NCBI GenBank assembly: GCA_905478335.1
Contig: CAJQIC010000031.1
Location: 1-44,079 of the forward strand
DNA length: 44,079 nucleotides
Origin: an uncultured Bacteroidia bacterium
GTDB taxonomy: Bacteria; Bacteroidota; Bacteroidia; NS11-12g; UBA9320
Direction of reading: 5' to 3'
Positions within the stretch are counted from its first letter, which is position 1. Every line of letters begins with the position of its first letter. The translations under genes were made by a program, and so were the position numbers. Shown here in pieces: positions 25,887 to 34,400 of the stretch. The notes beneath the pieces were generated by a model that was not told where the DNA came from, ran no database searches, and worked only from the letters and a program-made list of their open reading frames with translations.

Positions 25887-26727
25887 GGGCCGTCTTTGAT
25901 TTGAACAATACATTGAATATAACCCCCGATACAACCATCAACATACCAACGATAGTGAGAACAGAATACGTCTCGCTGAACAAGAAGTAACCAACAGCCA
26001 ACGCGTAAATTACCCCGAGGTTGGAGACAGCTGCCACTTTATTGGCCATTTCTGACTGATATGCACGCGTAAGAAAATATTGCGCAATTTGGGTCAACAC
26101 CCCTATTAAGACCAGCAATCCCAACTCATTTAAGTTAGGCGTCACCCAACCTGGACCTAATAAGGTATAAGCCAAGGTTATTGGGAAGGCAACCATAGGA
26201 AAGTACAAAATGATGACGTGGCTGTCTTCACTAAATTTCAATCGGCGGATACAGTTATATGCGCCTCCACTTAATAACGCCGCGCCAATTCCGGCTATAA
26301 CGTCTACCCAGTCCAACCGCTCATCAAATCCCTTCATCATGATAATTCCTGCAAAACTGACAATGAAAAAAAAGAATTGATTTAGCTTCAATCGCTCTTT
26401 GAGGAAAAAGTGTGCAATTAACGCCGTAAATATGGGAGACAAATAATGGATGACCATAGCAGAAGCCAACGGCAGTACTTGTATGGTATAGAAAAACAAC
26501 ATCAATGCTGTTGTTCCAAAAAGACCCCTGAGTAACAAAACGCGTTTGTTGTTTCCAAAATATGGGATTCGTTTTCGTCTGACAAAATATGCAGACAAAA
26601 CAAGCGATACCATGGCCCTAAAAAATACAATCTCAGCCGAGGGAATACCGGGTAACAGCTTTACCGCAACATTCATCATGGCGAATGTCAACCCCGCCCA
26701 TATCATCATTCGGATGCCGTAGGTCAT
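25867..26727 (-). CDS. EamA/DMT-superfamily transporter
   Basis: 286 residues with ten hydrophobic segments in two EamA repeats (about 5-140 and 150-280). Typical features: MMNVAVKLLPGIPSAEIVFFR at the N-terminus, LPLASAMVIHYLSPIFTALIAH in TM4, and the matching second-half ALAVGYFLFSETYSVLTIVG. Likely an inner-membrane metabolite exporter of unknown substrate. Its ATG overlaps the glf stop as ATGA, so it is translationally coupled to glf. Its tail overlaps the convergent hydrolase gene by 20 bp. Confidence 0.88.
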   Translation of the reverse strand: MTYGIRMMIWAGLTFAMMNVAVKLLPGIPSAEIVFFRAMVSLVLSAYFVRRKRIPYFGNNKRVLLLRGLFGTTALMLFFYTIQVLPLASAMVIHYLSPIFTALIAHFFLKERLKLNQFFFFIVSFAGIIMMKGFDERLDWVDVIAGIGAALLSGGAYNCIRRLKFSEDSHVIILYFPMVAFPITLAYTLLGPGWVTPNLNELGLLVLIGVLTQIAQYFLTRAYQSEMANKVAAVSNLGVIYALAVGYFLFSETYSVLTIVGMLMVVSGVIFNVLFKSKTALTSGGS

Positions 26728-27836
26728 TTATTCTCTTCTATGTATTTTGAACTCTTAGCCAAAGCTGACCCAATGACTTGATGCATATCATAATACTTGT
26801 ATTCACCTAACCTACCACCAAACATTACTTTATTGTCGTTTTCACTCAACGCCTTGTATCGCAGGTACAGCGCTTTGTTTTCATTGTCATTTATTGGATA
26901 ATAAGGCTCTTTACCTCTGTTCCAATCTACTGGATACTCTTTCGTCAAAACGGTATGCGGTGTATTCACTTTATCGAAGTGTTTGTGTTCAATGATTCTT
27001 GTGAATGGCACATCTGCGTCTGTATAATTGACTACGGCCCTTTGTTGCACATATTCCATCGGTCTTACTTCAGATTGAAAATCCAAACTTCTATAAGCTA
27101 ATGCGCCAAAACGATAGTCATAAAAAGCGTCTATTGGACCAGTAAATACGGTCTTAGTGGCCAACTGACTCAATTCTTCTCTTTGCTCGAAGTAGTCAAC
27201 GCCAAGCCTAACCTCAATACCTTGAAGCATTCGTTCAATCATTTTGGTATATCCTCCAATTGGAATGCCTTGATACGCATCGTTAAAATAATTGTTGTTT
27301 CTCTCGGTGCGAATTGGGATTCTTTTCAAAATTGAACTTGGCAACTCTTTCGCTGGTCGTCCCCATTGTTTTTCCGTATATCCGTTCACAAAGGTTTTGT
27401 AAAGGTCTTCTCCAATTTGGCTTAGAGCCCAGGACTCAAAGTCGTTGTTAGCAGATTTAACCCGGACAGACTCCAAATGTTTGATTGCTTCTTCAGGAGA
27501 AGAGATGCCGTACAATTGTTCGAATGTTTTGAGGTTAATTGGGAACGACAGAAGTTGGTTTTTGTAGTTGACTTGTACCTTATGCCGATAGTCGTTAAAA
27601 GTAGCAAAGCGATTGACGTAGTCCCATATTACTTTGTCGTTGGTATGAAATATGTGAGCACCATATTGGTGCACTTGAATTCCTTCAACTTCTTTGGTAA
27701 AGGTGTTACCAGCGATGTGATTCCTTTTGTCGATTACCAAACAAGTATAACCAGCGTCTGTAACCTGTCGGGCAAACACAGCACCAAACAACCCGGCACC
27801 AACGATTAAAAAGTCATATGTCTGCTTTTCCGACAT
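26724..27836 (-). CDS. glf: UDP-galactopyranose mutase
   Basis: FAD enzyme interconverting UDP-galactopyranose and UDP-galactofuranose for surface polysaccharides. 370 residues from ATG 27836 (MSEKQTYDFLIVGAG); the frame is open 24 codons upstream but reads promoter and terminator sequence. Visible: dinucleotide fold VGAGLFGAVFARQ, DKRNHIAGNTFT, YGAHIFHTND, FPINLKTFEQLYG, NGYTEKQWGRPA, RIPIRTERNNNYFND, GPIDAFYDYRFGALAYRSL and the C-terminal MFGGRLGEYKYYDMHQVIG. All are typical. Suggests galactofuranose-containing glycans. A TACATTTG box lies upstream. Confidence 0.95.
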   Translation of the reverse strand: MSEKQTYDFLIVGAGLFGAVFARQVTDAGYTCLVIDKRNHIAGNTFTKEVEGIQVHQYGAHIFHTNDKVIWDYVNRFATFNDYRHKVQVNYKNQLLSFPINLKTFEQLYGISSPEEAIKHLESVRVKSANNDFESWALSQIGEDLYKTFVNGYTEKQWGRPAKELPSSILKRIPIRTERNNNYFNDAYQGIPIGGYTKMIERMLQGIEVRLGVDYFEQREELSQLATKTVFTGPIDAFYDYRFGALAYRSLDFQSEVRPMEYVQQRAVVNYTDADVPFTRIIEHKHFDKVNTPHTVLTKEYPVDWNRGKEPYYPINDNENKALYLRYKALSENDNKVMFGGRLGEYKYYDMHQVIGSALAKSSKYIEENK

Positions 27837-27841
27837 TGCCG

Positions 27842-27849
27842 CAAATGTA
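27842..27849 (-). promoter_or_regulatory. Putative -7 box TACATTTG for glf
   Basis: Minus-strand TACATTTG matches TAnnTTTG but ends only 5 bases before the glf ATG, giving an almost leaderless transcript. A perfect 13-bp inverted repeat TGCAC-AAA-GTGCA at 27860-27872 lies in the -33/-7 spacer. Confidence 0.4.
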
Positions 27850-27906
27850 ATCTCTGATTTGCACAAAGTGCATTCACAAAGCCTTTGATAAGAAGGAAAA
27901 TTTGGC

Positions 27907-27939
27907 AAAAAAAAGCCCCCACTTGCGATGGAGGCTTTT
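27907..27939 (-). terminator. Intrinsic terminator of mdh
   Basis: On the minus strand AAAAGCCTCCA pairs with TGGGGGCTTTT (one U-G) around a 7-nt loop, followed by T8. It starts about 20 bases past the mdh stop. Confidence 0.9.
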
Positions 27940-27958
27940 GTTATCGTTTTAAAATATG

Positions 27959-28885
27959 TTACGCGTCGAGTAAAGCATTCGTTGCTTTCACACCTTCTGC
28001 ACTTTCGGCAAGTTTTGCTTTTTCAGCATCAGAAAGAGAAACCTCAACGATTTCTTCAATACCATTTGATCCTAGAATACAAGGTACTCCTATTGATAAT
28101 CCTGATAATCCATATTCTCCTTCTAATAAGGCAGAGCAAGGGAACATTTTCTTAGAATCAAGCGCAATCGCTTTAACCAATTCAGAAACAGCTGCACCTG
28201 GCGCATACCATGCACTTGTACCTAATAAACCTGTAAGCGTAGCGCCTCCAACCTTAGTAGCTTCTACAACTTCACTCATGCGGTCTGCATCAATAAACTC
28301 AGAAACATTTACACTGTTTCGTGTTGCTTTTTCTATTAATGGCACCATGCCTTTATCGCTGTGACCACCAATTACCATGCCGTCAACATCAGAAGTAGGG
28401 CAAGATAAAGCTTCTGCCAATCTGTATTTGAAACGTGCGCTATCCAATGCACCACCCATTCCAATAATTCTATTCTTAGGGATGTTCGTTGATTGGTGAA
28501 CAAGGTAAGTCATCGTATCCATTGGATTACTTACCACAATAATGATAGCGTTAGGCGAATGCGCTAATAAGCTAGCAACCACAGACTTGACAATACCTGC
28601 GTTTATCCCCAATAATTCTTCACGCGTCATTCCTGGCTTTCGTGCAATTCCACTGGTAATTACAGCAACATCGCTGTCGGCGGTTTTAGAATAATCATTT
28701 GTTACACCCGAGATTTGTGTGTCAAACCCATTAAGAGATGAAGTTTGCATTAAATCCATGGCTTTACCTTCAGCAAAACCTTCTTTGATTTCGACCAAAA
28801 CTACCTCTGAAGCGAAGTCTTTAATGGCGATATACTCTGCACAACTTGCGCCCACCGCACCTGCACCTACAACCGTTACTTTCAT
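27959..28885 (-). CDS. mdh: Malate dehydrogenase (LDH-like type)
   Basis: 308 residues, NAD-dependent oxidation of malate to oxaloacetate in the TCA cycle. Rossmann motif VGAGAVGASCAEY, acidic residue at the end of strand 2 (VLVEIKEG) for NAD, substrate loop GIARKPGMTREELL with the MDH-type Arg, VSNPMDTMTYL, GMGGALDSARFKYRLA (catalytic Asp and Arg) and VIGGHSDKGMVPL (catalytic His). Monocistronic: own TATTTTTG box upstream and a strong terminator after. Confidence 0.96.
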   Translation of the reverse strand: MKVTVVGAGAVGASCAEYIAIKDFASEVVLVEIKEGFAEGKAMDLMQTSSLNGFDTQISGVTNDYSKTADSDVAVITSGIARKPGMTREELLGINAGIVKSVVASLLAHSPNAIIIVVSNPMDTMTYLVHQSTNIPKNRIIGMGGALDSARFKYRLAEALSCPTSDVDGMVIGGHSDKGMVPLIEKATRNSVNVSEFIDADRMSEVVEATKVGGATLTGLLGTSAWYAPGAAVSELVKAIALDSKKMFPCSALLEGEYGLSGLSIGVPCILGSNGIEEIVEVSLSDAEKAKLAESAEGVKATNALLDA

Positions 28886-28911
28886 TATATATTTATTTAT
28901 AGAATTTGCCG

Positions 28912-28919
28912 CAAAAATA
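28912..28919 (-). promoter_or_regulatory. Putative -7 box TATTTTTG for mdh
   Basis: Minus-strand TATTTTTG matches TAnnTTTG and ends 26 bases before the mdh ATG. It sits in the 76-bp gap after the scoB stop. Confidence 0.5.
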
Positions 28920-28961
28920 CGCAGTTAATGCAGCATTATGCGGTCATTCAGAATGATTTTT

Positions 28962-29615
28962 TTACAACTCCATTTCAGGAATATCACCTTCAACGACAAG
29001 TCGACCTTCGGTTGCTTCCCGAACCATATCAACCGTAACACCTGGTGCTAATTCTTTCAGCTCAAAACCACGTTCAGTCACATCTAAAACACAAAGGTTG
29101 GTTACCACCTTCTTTACACAATTTAAGCCTGTGATAGGAAGCGTGCACTCCTTTAGCAATTTGCTTTCACCACCTTTATTGGTGTGCATCATGGCCACTA
29201 TGATATTTTTAGCAGAAGCAACTAAATCGATAGCTCCACCCATTCCCTTCACCATTTTGCCCGGTATTTTCCAGTTGGATATGTCGCCTTTATCATTTAC
29301 TTCCATGGCTCCTAAAACAGTAAGGTCTACCCTCCCACTGCGAATCATAGCGAAGCTAGTTGCAGAATCAAAAAACGCCGAACCAGGAAGTGTGGTTACC
29401 GTTTGTTTACCAGCATTTATCAAATCTGCATCCACCTTTTCTTCAGTTGGGAAAGGCCCCATACCGAGCAAGCCATTTTCAGACTGTAAGGTCACATGTA
29501 TACCGTCTGGAATATAGTTTGCAACCAAAGTTGGAACACCTATCCCAAGATTTACGTAATAACCATCTTTTAATTCTTTGGCAATTCGTTTTGCAATGAG
29601 TTCTTTTGTAAGCAT
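28962..29615 (-). CDS. scoB: 3-oxoacid CoA-transferase subunit B
   Basis: 217 residues. Beta subunit of succinyl-CoA:3-ketoacid (or acetate) CoA-transferase, which activates acetoacetate. NLGIGVPTLVANY at the N-terminus, the catalytic Glu in QSENGLLGMGP, GSAFFDSATSFAMIR, VLGAMEVNDKGDISNW and GKMVKGMGGAIDLV. Full length. The alpha subunit lies at 30539-31234 on the same strand, but the opposite-strand gene 29702-30532 separates them, so scoB has its own promoter (TACATTCG at 29643-29650). In most genomes the two are adjacent. Confidence 0.95.
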   Translation of the reverse strand: MLTKELIAKRIAKELKDGYYVNLGIGVPTLVANYIPDGIHVTLQSENGLLGMGPFPTEEKVDADLINAGKQTVTTLPGSAFFDSATSFAMIRSGRVDLTVLGAMEVNDKGDISNWKIPGKMVKGMGGAIDLVASAKNIIVAMMHTNKGGESKLLKECTLPITGLNCVKKVVTNLCVLDVTERGFELKELAPGVTVDMVREATEGRLVVEGDIPEMEL

Positions 29616-29642
29616 CGGTGAGTGAATAAAAATTGTGGTCTA

Positions 29643-29650
29643 CGAATGTA
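29643..29650 (-). promoter_or_regulatory. Putative -7 box TACATTCG for scoB
   Basis: Minus-strand TACATTCG is one base off TAnnTTTG and ends 27 bases before the scoB ATG, in the 86-bp divergent gap with the DUF3431 gene. It supports independent transcription of scoB. Confidence 0.4.
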
Positions 29651-29701
29651 GAAACTATTGCTTTAAATTCACACCGACTGCAGTAACAATTAAGAAAGAA
29701 G

Positions 29702-30532
29702 ATGTTAAATCGGGTAATACGTAAAGTTCGTAAACTGAAGGACAAGATTGACGTTCTAAAGTACCTTTCGATTGACAAAAACGCTTCATTATCGGTTCAC
29801 CCAGAAGTTCTACTCATCGTGGCGAGATACAGCGAAAACGTAGATTGGTGTTCAACTCTAGACATACCTTATGTCATCTTTAACAAAGGAACAGATGATT
29901 TAAGTACCGATTTAACTTCAGTTAAGTTGCGCAATGTTGGACGAGAAGGCCACACCATTCTTCATTTCATTATCTCCCACTACCACGAATTGCCAGAACG
30001 AATCATCTTCACCCAAGGAGACCCATTTCCACATGCGCCTGACTTTGTTGAAAGCGTTGGCAAATTCAAGAATCACTTGCCTGTTCAACCCCTATCACTA
30101 AAGTATTTGTCCGCCAAGAATCCTAAATTAAAAGGTAGAAAAGAATTTGAGGTTGGGATCCCAAATGAACAGGTTTTGCAACAACATACAATACAGCACG
30201 CAGGTGTTCCATATTATGTTGAAGAACTTGATGGCCAATTTAATGTGGTAAAACCATATGAATATTCTGACCCTGGAATTCAATGCCTTCACTTCATTCA
30301 AGAAAATGGTCTAGAAAGCTTTTCAAAGCTGTGCCATCAATTCGAAATCAATGAACCAGAAATCTTTTACTTCAGCTACGCTGGGATTTTTTCTGTAGAC
30401 AAAAATCAAGTCTTGCGCAATTCCCTAGAGACGTATAAAAAACTCATGAGGTTTCTATTAAACGATCCCGAGCATGGTTTTTTGTTGGAAAGAATGTGGT
30501 TGACCATATTTGGGTATCAACCGAAAGAATAA
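29702..30532 (+). CDS. DUF3431-like protein inserted between scoB and scoA
   Basis: 276 residues, cytoplasmic, no signal peptide; basic N-terminus MLNRVIRKVRKLKDKID. The recognisable part is VKLRNVGREGHTILHFIISHYHELPERIIFTQGDPFPHAPDF. NVGREGHT followed by an IIxHYxxLPxxxxFxQG pattern is the signature of DUF3431, a family I associate with glycan-linked, glycosyltransferase-like proteins. Activity unproven. Divergent from scoB and convergent with scoA (stops 6 bp apart). It interrupts what is normally a two-gene scoAB operon, so it probably arrived by insertion. Confidence 0.72.
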   Translation: MLNRVIRKVRKLKDKIDVLKYLSIDKNASLSVHPEVLLIVARYSENVDWCSTLDIPYVIFNKGTDDLSTDLTSVKLRNVGREGHTILHFIISHYHELPERIIFTQGDPFPHAPDFVESVGKFKNHLPVQPLSLKYLSAKNPKLKGRKEFEVGIPNEQVLQQHTIQHAGVPYYVEELDGQFNVVKPYEYSDPGIQCLHFIQENGLESFSKLCHQFEINEPEIFYFSYAGIFSVDKNQVLRNSLETYKKLMRFLLNDPEHGFLLERMWLTIFGYQPKE

Positions 30533-30538
30533 TACAGC

Positions 30539-31234
30539 TTAGCTACTTCGAACCGTACGCTGTTCTATGCGTTTCTCATAATCAGTACCTTTAAAAATAG
30601 CGTTAACGAATATTCCTGGTACATGAATAAAATTAGGATCTAACTCACCTGGTTCAACCAGTTCTTCAACCTCAACGATGGTGTACTTACCCGCCATGGC
30701 CATCATTGGATTAAAATTACGTGCTGTTGCTTTAAAAATGATGTTTCCATCCGTGTCGCCCTTCCATGCTTTAACGATAGCAAAATCAGCATCAAAAGCA
30801 TGTTCCAGCAAATACGTCTTTCCGCCAAATTCACGCGTTTCTTTTCCCTCAGCAACTTCAGTCCCTACACCTGCTGGTGTATAAAATGCTGGCACTCCAG
30901 AGCCTGCTGCTCTGCATCTCTCAGCCAAGGTGCCTTGTGGAATAAGTTCAACTTCTAGCTCACCAGAAAGCAGTTGTCTTTCAAACTCTGCGTTCTCACC
31001 AACATATGAACTAATCATTTTTTTCACTTGCTTTTGTTGCAACATTAAACCGATGCCAAAGTCATCAACCCCGGCGTTGTTGCTAATACAAGTGAGCCCG
31101 TTCACCCCTTTTCTAACCAATGCTCCAATACAGTTTTCAGGAATACCACATAATCCAAAACCTCCTAACATCAGCGTGGCGTTATCTTCAATATTTTGAA
31201 CTGCGATATCTGCGTTTGCAACAACTTTTTCCAT
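30539..31234 (-). CDS. scoA: 3-oxoacid CoA-transferase subunit A
   Basis: 231 residues from ATG 31234 (MEKVVANADIAVQNIEDN); the frame is open 14 codons upstream into the promoter. Alpha subunit partner of scoB. Visible: MLGGFGLCGIPENCI (CoA-binding loop), ISNNAGVDDFGIGLML, IPQGTLAERCRAAGSGVPAFYTPAGVGT, GKTYLLEHAFDADFAIVKAWKGD and a C-terminal KGTDYEKRIEQRTVR, all typical. Its promoter carries a 25-bp perfect inverted repeat over the -33 region. The next minus-strand gene is scoB, beyond the opposite-strand insertion. Confidence 0.95.
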   Translation of the reverse strand: MEKVVANADIAVQNIEDNATLMLGGFGLCGIPENCIGALVRKGVNGLTCISNNAGVDDFGIGLMLQQKQVKKMISSYVGENAEFERQLLSGELEVELIPQGTLAERCRAAGSGVPAFYTPAGVGTEVAEGKETREFGGKTYLLEHAFDADFAIVKAWKGDTDGNIIFKATARNFNPMMAMAGKYTIVEVEELVEPGELDPNFIHVPGIFVNAIFKGTDYEKRIEQRTVRSS

Positions 31235-31251
31235 TTGGGTGACCTTTGAGG

Positions 31252-31259
31252 CAAAAATA
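31252..31259 (-). promoter_or_regulatory. Putative -7 box TATTTTTG for scoA
   Basis: Minus-strand TATTTTTG matches TAnnTTTG and ends 17 bases before the scoA ATG. Confidence 0.5.
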
Positions 31260-31265
31260 CTAAAG

Positions 31266-31290
31266 ATATTGTCCAAGAAATGGACAATAT
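31266..31290 (-). promoter_or_regulatory. Perfect inverted repeat over the scoA -33 region, likely repressor operator
   Basis: ATATTGTCCA-N5-TGGACAATAT has two perfect 10-bp arms (31266-31275 and 31281-31290). It begins 6 bp upstream of the -7 box and covers the expected -33 element, the position of a repressor that blocks RNA polymerase. Arm length and AT-rich ends fit a dimeric MarR, Rrf2 or TetR-type protein; no such regulator gene is in the window. Confidence 0.7.
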
Positions 31291-31374
31291 TTCTCTATTC
31301 CCAAATTCAATCATATTTCTATAATATTAGACAAAATGTAGCGAGCTGAGTGTAGCTTAACCTCTTGTCTTTCG

Positions 31375-31382
31375 TATATTTG
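31375..31382 (+). promoter_or_regulatory. Putative -7 box TATATTTG for the C25 peptidase gene
   Basis: TATATTTG matches TAnnTTTG exactly and ends 24 bases before the ATG at 31407. Confidence 0.5.
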
Positions 31383-31406
31383 GTAGGTTAACTACATTTT
31401 TGAAAG

Positions 31407-34400
31407 ATGAAGCAATTCTCCTTACTTATAACCTTTGTTATTTGTTCTTTTTATTCATTTAGCCAGACCTATGGAAACGAATGGATTAAAGATGGACAGT
31501 CATACTACAAATTTAAAATTGGATCTGATGGCCTTTATCGCATTGATTACAACACGTTAAACAACGTTGGAGTTCCAGTTGCTTCTATCGACCCTCGAAA
31601 CATCGACATTTATTTGAACGGGTCAGAAGTGAAAATATTTGTTTCAGGTGAACTGGACGGCAAATTTGATGCATCGGATTTCATAGAGTTTGTAGGGAAG
31701 AAGAATGACGGAAGCTTAGATCGTGCTTTATACAGCAATCCATCTGAACACACCAACCCATACGAAAGCTTATATGCTGATTCCTCAGTTTACTTTTTAA
31801 CATGGGATGCGACTACATCTGATAATCACATCGAATCCTATAACGATCCGAACTTTGTTGGCAAAAATAAAGACGATTATTTCTTTCATACCGTCATAAC
31901 TAGTTACAAAAATGACTATTTCGAGGGCATTCCAAGCAACAACAACTTGGAACAACAATACAGTGAATACGTTCTTGGAGAGGGATTTACAGGAGGTAGA
32001 GACAATACTTTTAGAGCGTATGATGTTAACACGCCTGGAGTATACCTTGGCGGCCCAAATGGAGCACTTGAAGTATTGGCCATAAGCAGAAATAATCCCG
32101 CTGAATCGCACAACGGTTTTAACCATAGTTTTGGTGTGGCCATTAAAGATCCAAACGATTTGCTCAAGGCTAGCGAACACAATGGATATGCTGCAATAAA
32201 ATTTGAATTCGCGGACATCACATTTGCCACCAGCAAAATGTCCGATGTCACGCGTTTCTTTATGGGAGAAACCGATGTAACTAACCGACCACTATCCTAC
32301 CATACTATACCCTATTTCAAAGTGAGGTATCCAATGCAATTTGACCTTAACAATGCATCATCGCTTGCGTTTATCTCACCCTCTAGTAACTCATATTTTG
32401 AATTTGCGAATTATGCATCTAGCAAATCAGCACCAATAATCTATGACCTCACGAATGACAATAGAATTAGTGGAGACCTGAAGTCGAATACCTTACGTTT
32501 TAACACAAAAGGTGGTTCAAATCAAGATTTGCACATATTTGACGCTACAGACGTTATATCGATTTCGTCACTAAAGCAAACACAGTTTGCAACTATAACG
32601 GCTCAATCAGCCAATTACTTAATCGTCACGCACAAGAGCTTGAGCACTGGTGCCGCTGAGTACAAATCATATCGGGAATCAATCACGGGTGGCGGACACA
32701 CTGTTCAAACCATATTTTCGGAGGATCTGTATGATTTGTTTTATTACGGCTATCACCACCCACTTGCCATAAAAAATGCACTCAACTACGTACTTGACGA
32801 GTTAAAAGAACCGCTTGAAAACGTTCTATTACTTGGCAAAGGACAGGTGTATACGAACATCAGATTCAACCGATCACTAAGAGATAATTTTGATTTGGTC
32901 CCTGCAATTGGCAACCCACCATCGGACTACCTATTTGTAAGTAGCCTAGACGCTAAAACATTGTCGCTACGTGTGCCCATTGGCCGTTTAGCCGCTAAAT
33001 CTAATACAGATATCACAAACTATTTAGACAAGGTAAAAGACCACGAAAGTGCGACATATGAAGAATGGCATAAAAAGATAATCCAAATTGTTGGAGGCAA
33101 GGATGCTAATGAGAATAGTACTTTCAATGGGTATGTCGACCAATATTACAATATTGCCAAAGACACTTTTTTGGGGGCATTTCGGGTAAAGTTTTCTAAA
33201 AACGAATCTAGCACGGTGACGGATGAATTAATTGATGGCATACAAACCGAGATAAATAAAGGTGCCAACATCCTTAATTATTTCGGCCATGGATCGGCAG
33301 AGATATTAGATGTAAACATTGGTGAAGTTGAGGACTTGCAAAACAGCGGTAAATACCCCTTATTTATCTTCAATGGATGTGCTTTAGGTAACTCTTTCGT
33401 CCAAAACTCTCTAGGAGAAAAATACATTTTCGCAAAAAATAAAGGCGCCATTACTTGGATTGCAGGTACGGGATTAGGCTATACTTCCCCACTACTTTCT
33501 TATACCAAAATTTTACACGAAGAACTCCTGCAAAATCAATATGGAGCAAGTATTGGCAGCTCAATAAAAACCACACTCGATAGGTATCAAAACCCGAACG
33601 ACAATCTAAACGTAATTAATTGTCGACAGTTAGTATACCAAGGAGATCCAGCATTAAAAATTCATACCCCTATTGACCCAGACATCACAGTTAAAAACCC
33701 AGCTGTTTCAAATAGATTTAGTGCGGTAAACGATATCGTAATAGATTACGACATAGTAAACTTAGGTCGAACCACTAAGGATAGTGTGGGCATTATTGTA
33801 ACTGCAAGTAATGGTACTGAGACCAAGGAAGTATACAGTGCTAAAGTGAGCACACCCAACTACATTGAAGCGCGCCAAATAACAATAGAGAAATCAAGCT
33901 TCCTTAGTGGCTTAATCACCTTTACATTTATTATTGACCAACAAAATGAGATAAATGAAAATGCCCCACTTGGAGAGACAAATAATGTAGTTCCTTTTGA
34001 CCATTTGTTTGAGCTGAAGAAGCCATTAATTATTTACCCGTTGCCGAATGCAATTTTGAATACAAGCGATGTTGAGTTTGTCTTCCAAATCTCCAATGCA
34101 GACAAAACAGATATAGGAATTGTATTGGAAATTGATTCAACGCCGAAGTTCAATAGTGGTTTAAAGCTTCGGAAAAACTTCGTTTCAGATAAAAACGTAT
34201 TAAGGTATTCGACTGCCTTACCACCTGACAACAACATTGATCTTTTTTATCGTATCAAAACTATACAAGACACCGTAGAAAGTGAATGGAGTGTGGGTTC
34301 ATTTGCATACTTATACAATCAAAATTCCGGATGGAGTCAAGGTCATTTTGACAATTTACAAAACACGTCTCTTGATTTTATGACATACGACTCTGCCACA

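Noticed and set aside
28945-28970. TCATT-CAG-AATGA followed by T7 as a terminator
   Set aside because: The stem is only 5 bp and points in the plus direction, where no upstream gene is transcribed.
31797-32251. Minus-strand open frames inside the C25 gene
   Set aside because: Overlapping shadows of a clearly real 1657-codon gene. Similar shadows inside typA, rodA, scoB and the M16 gene were left out for the same reason.
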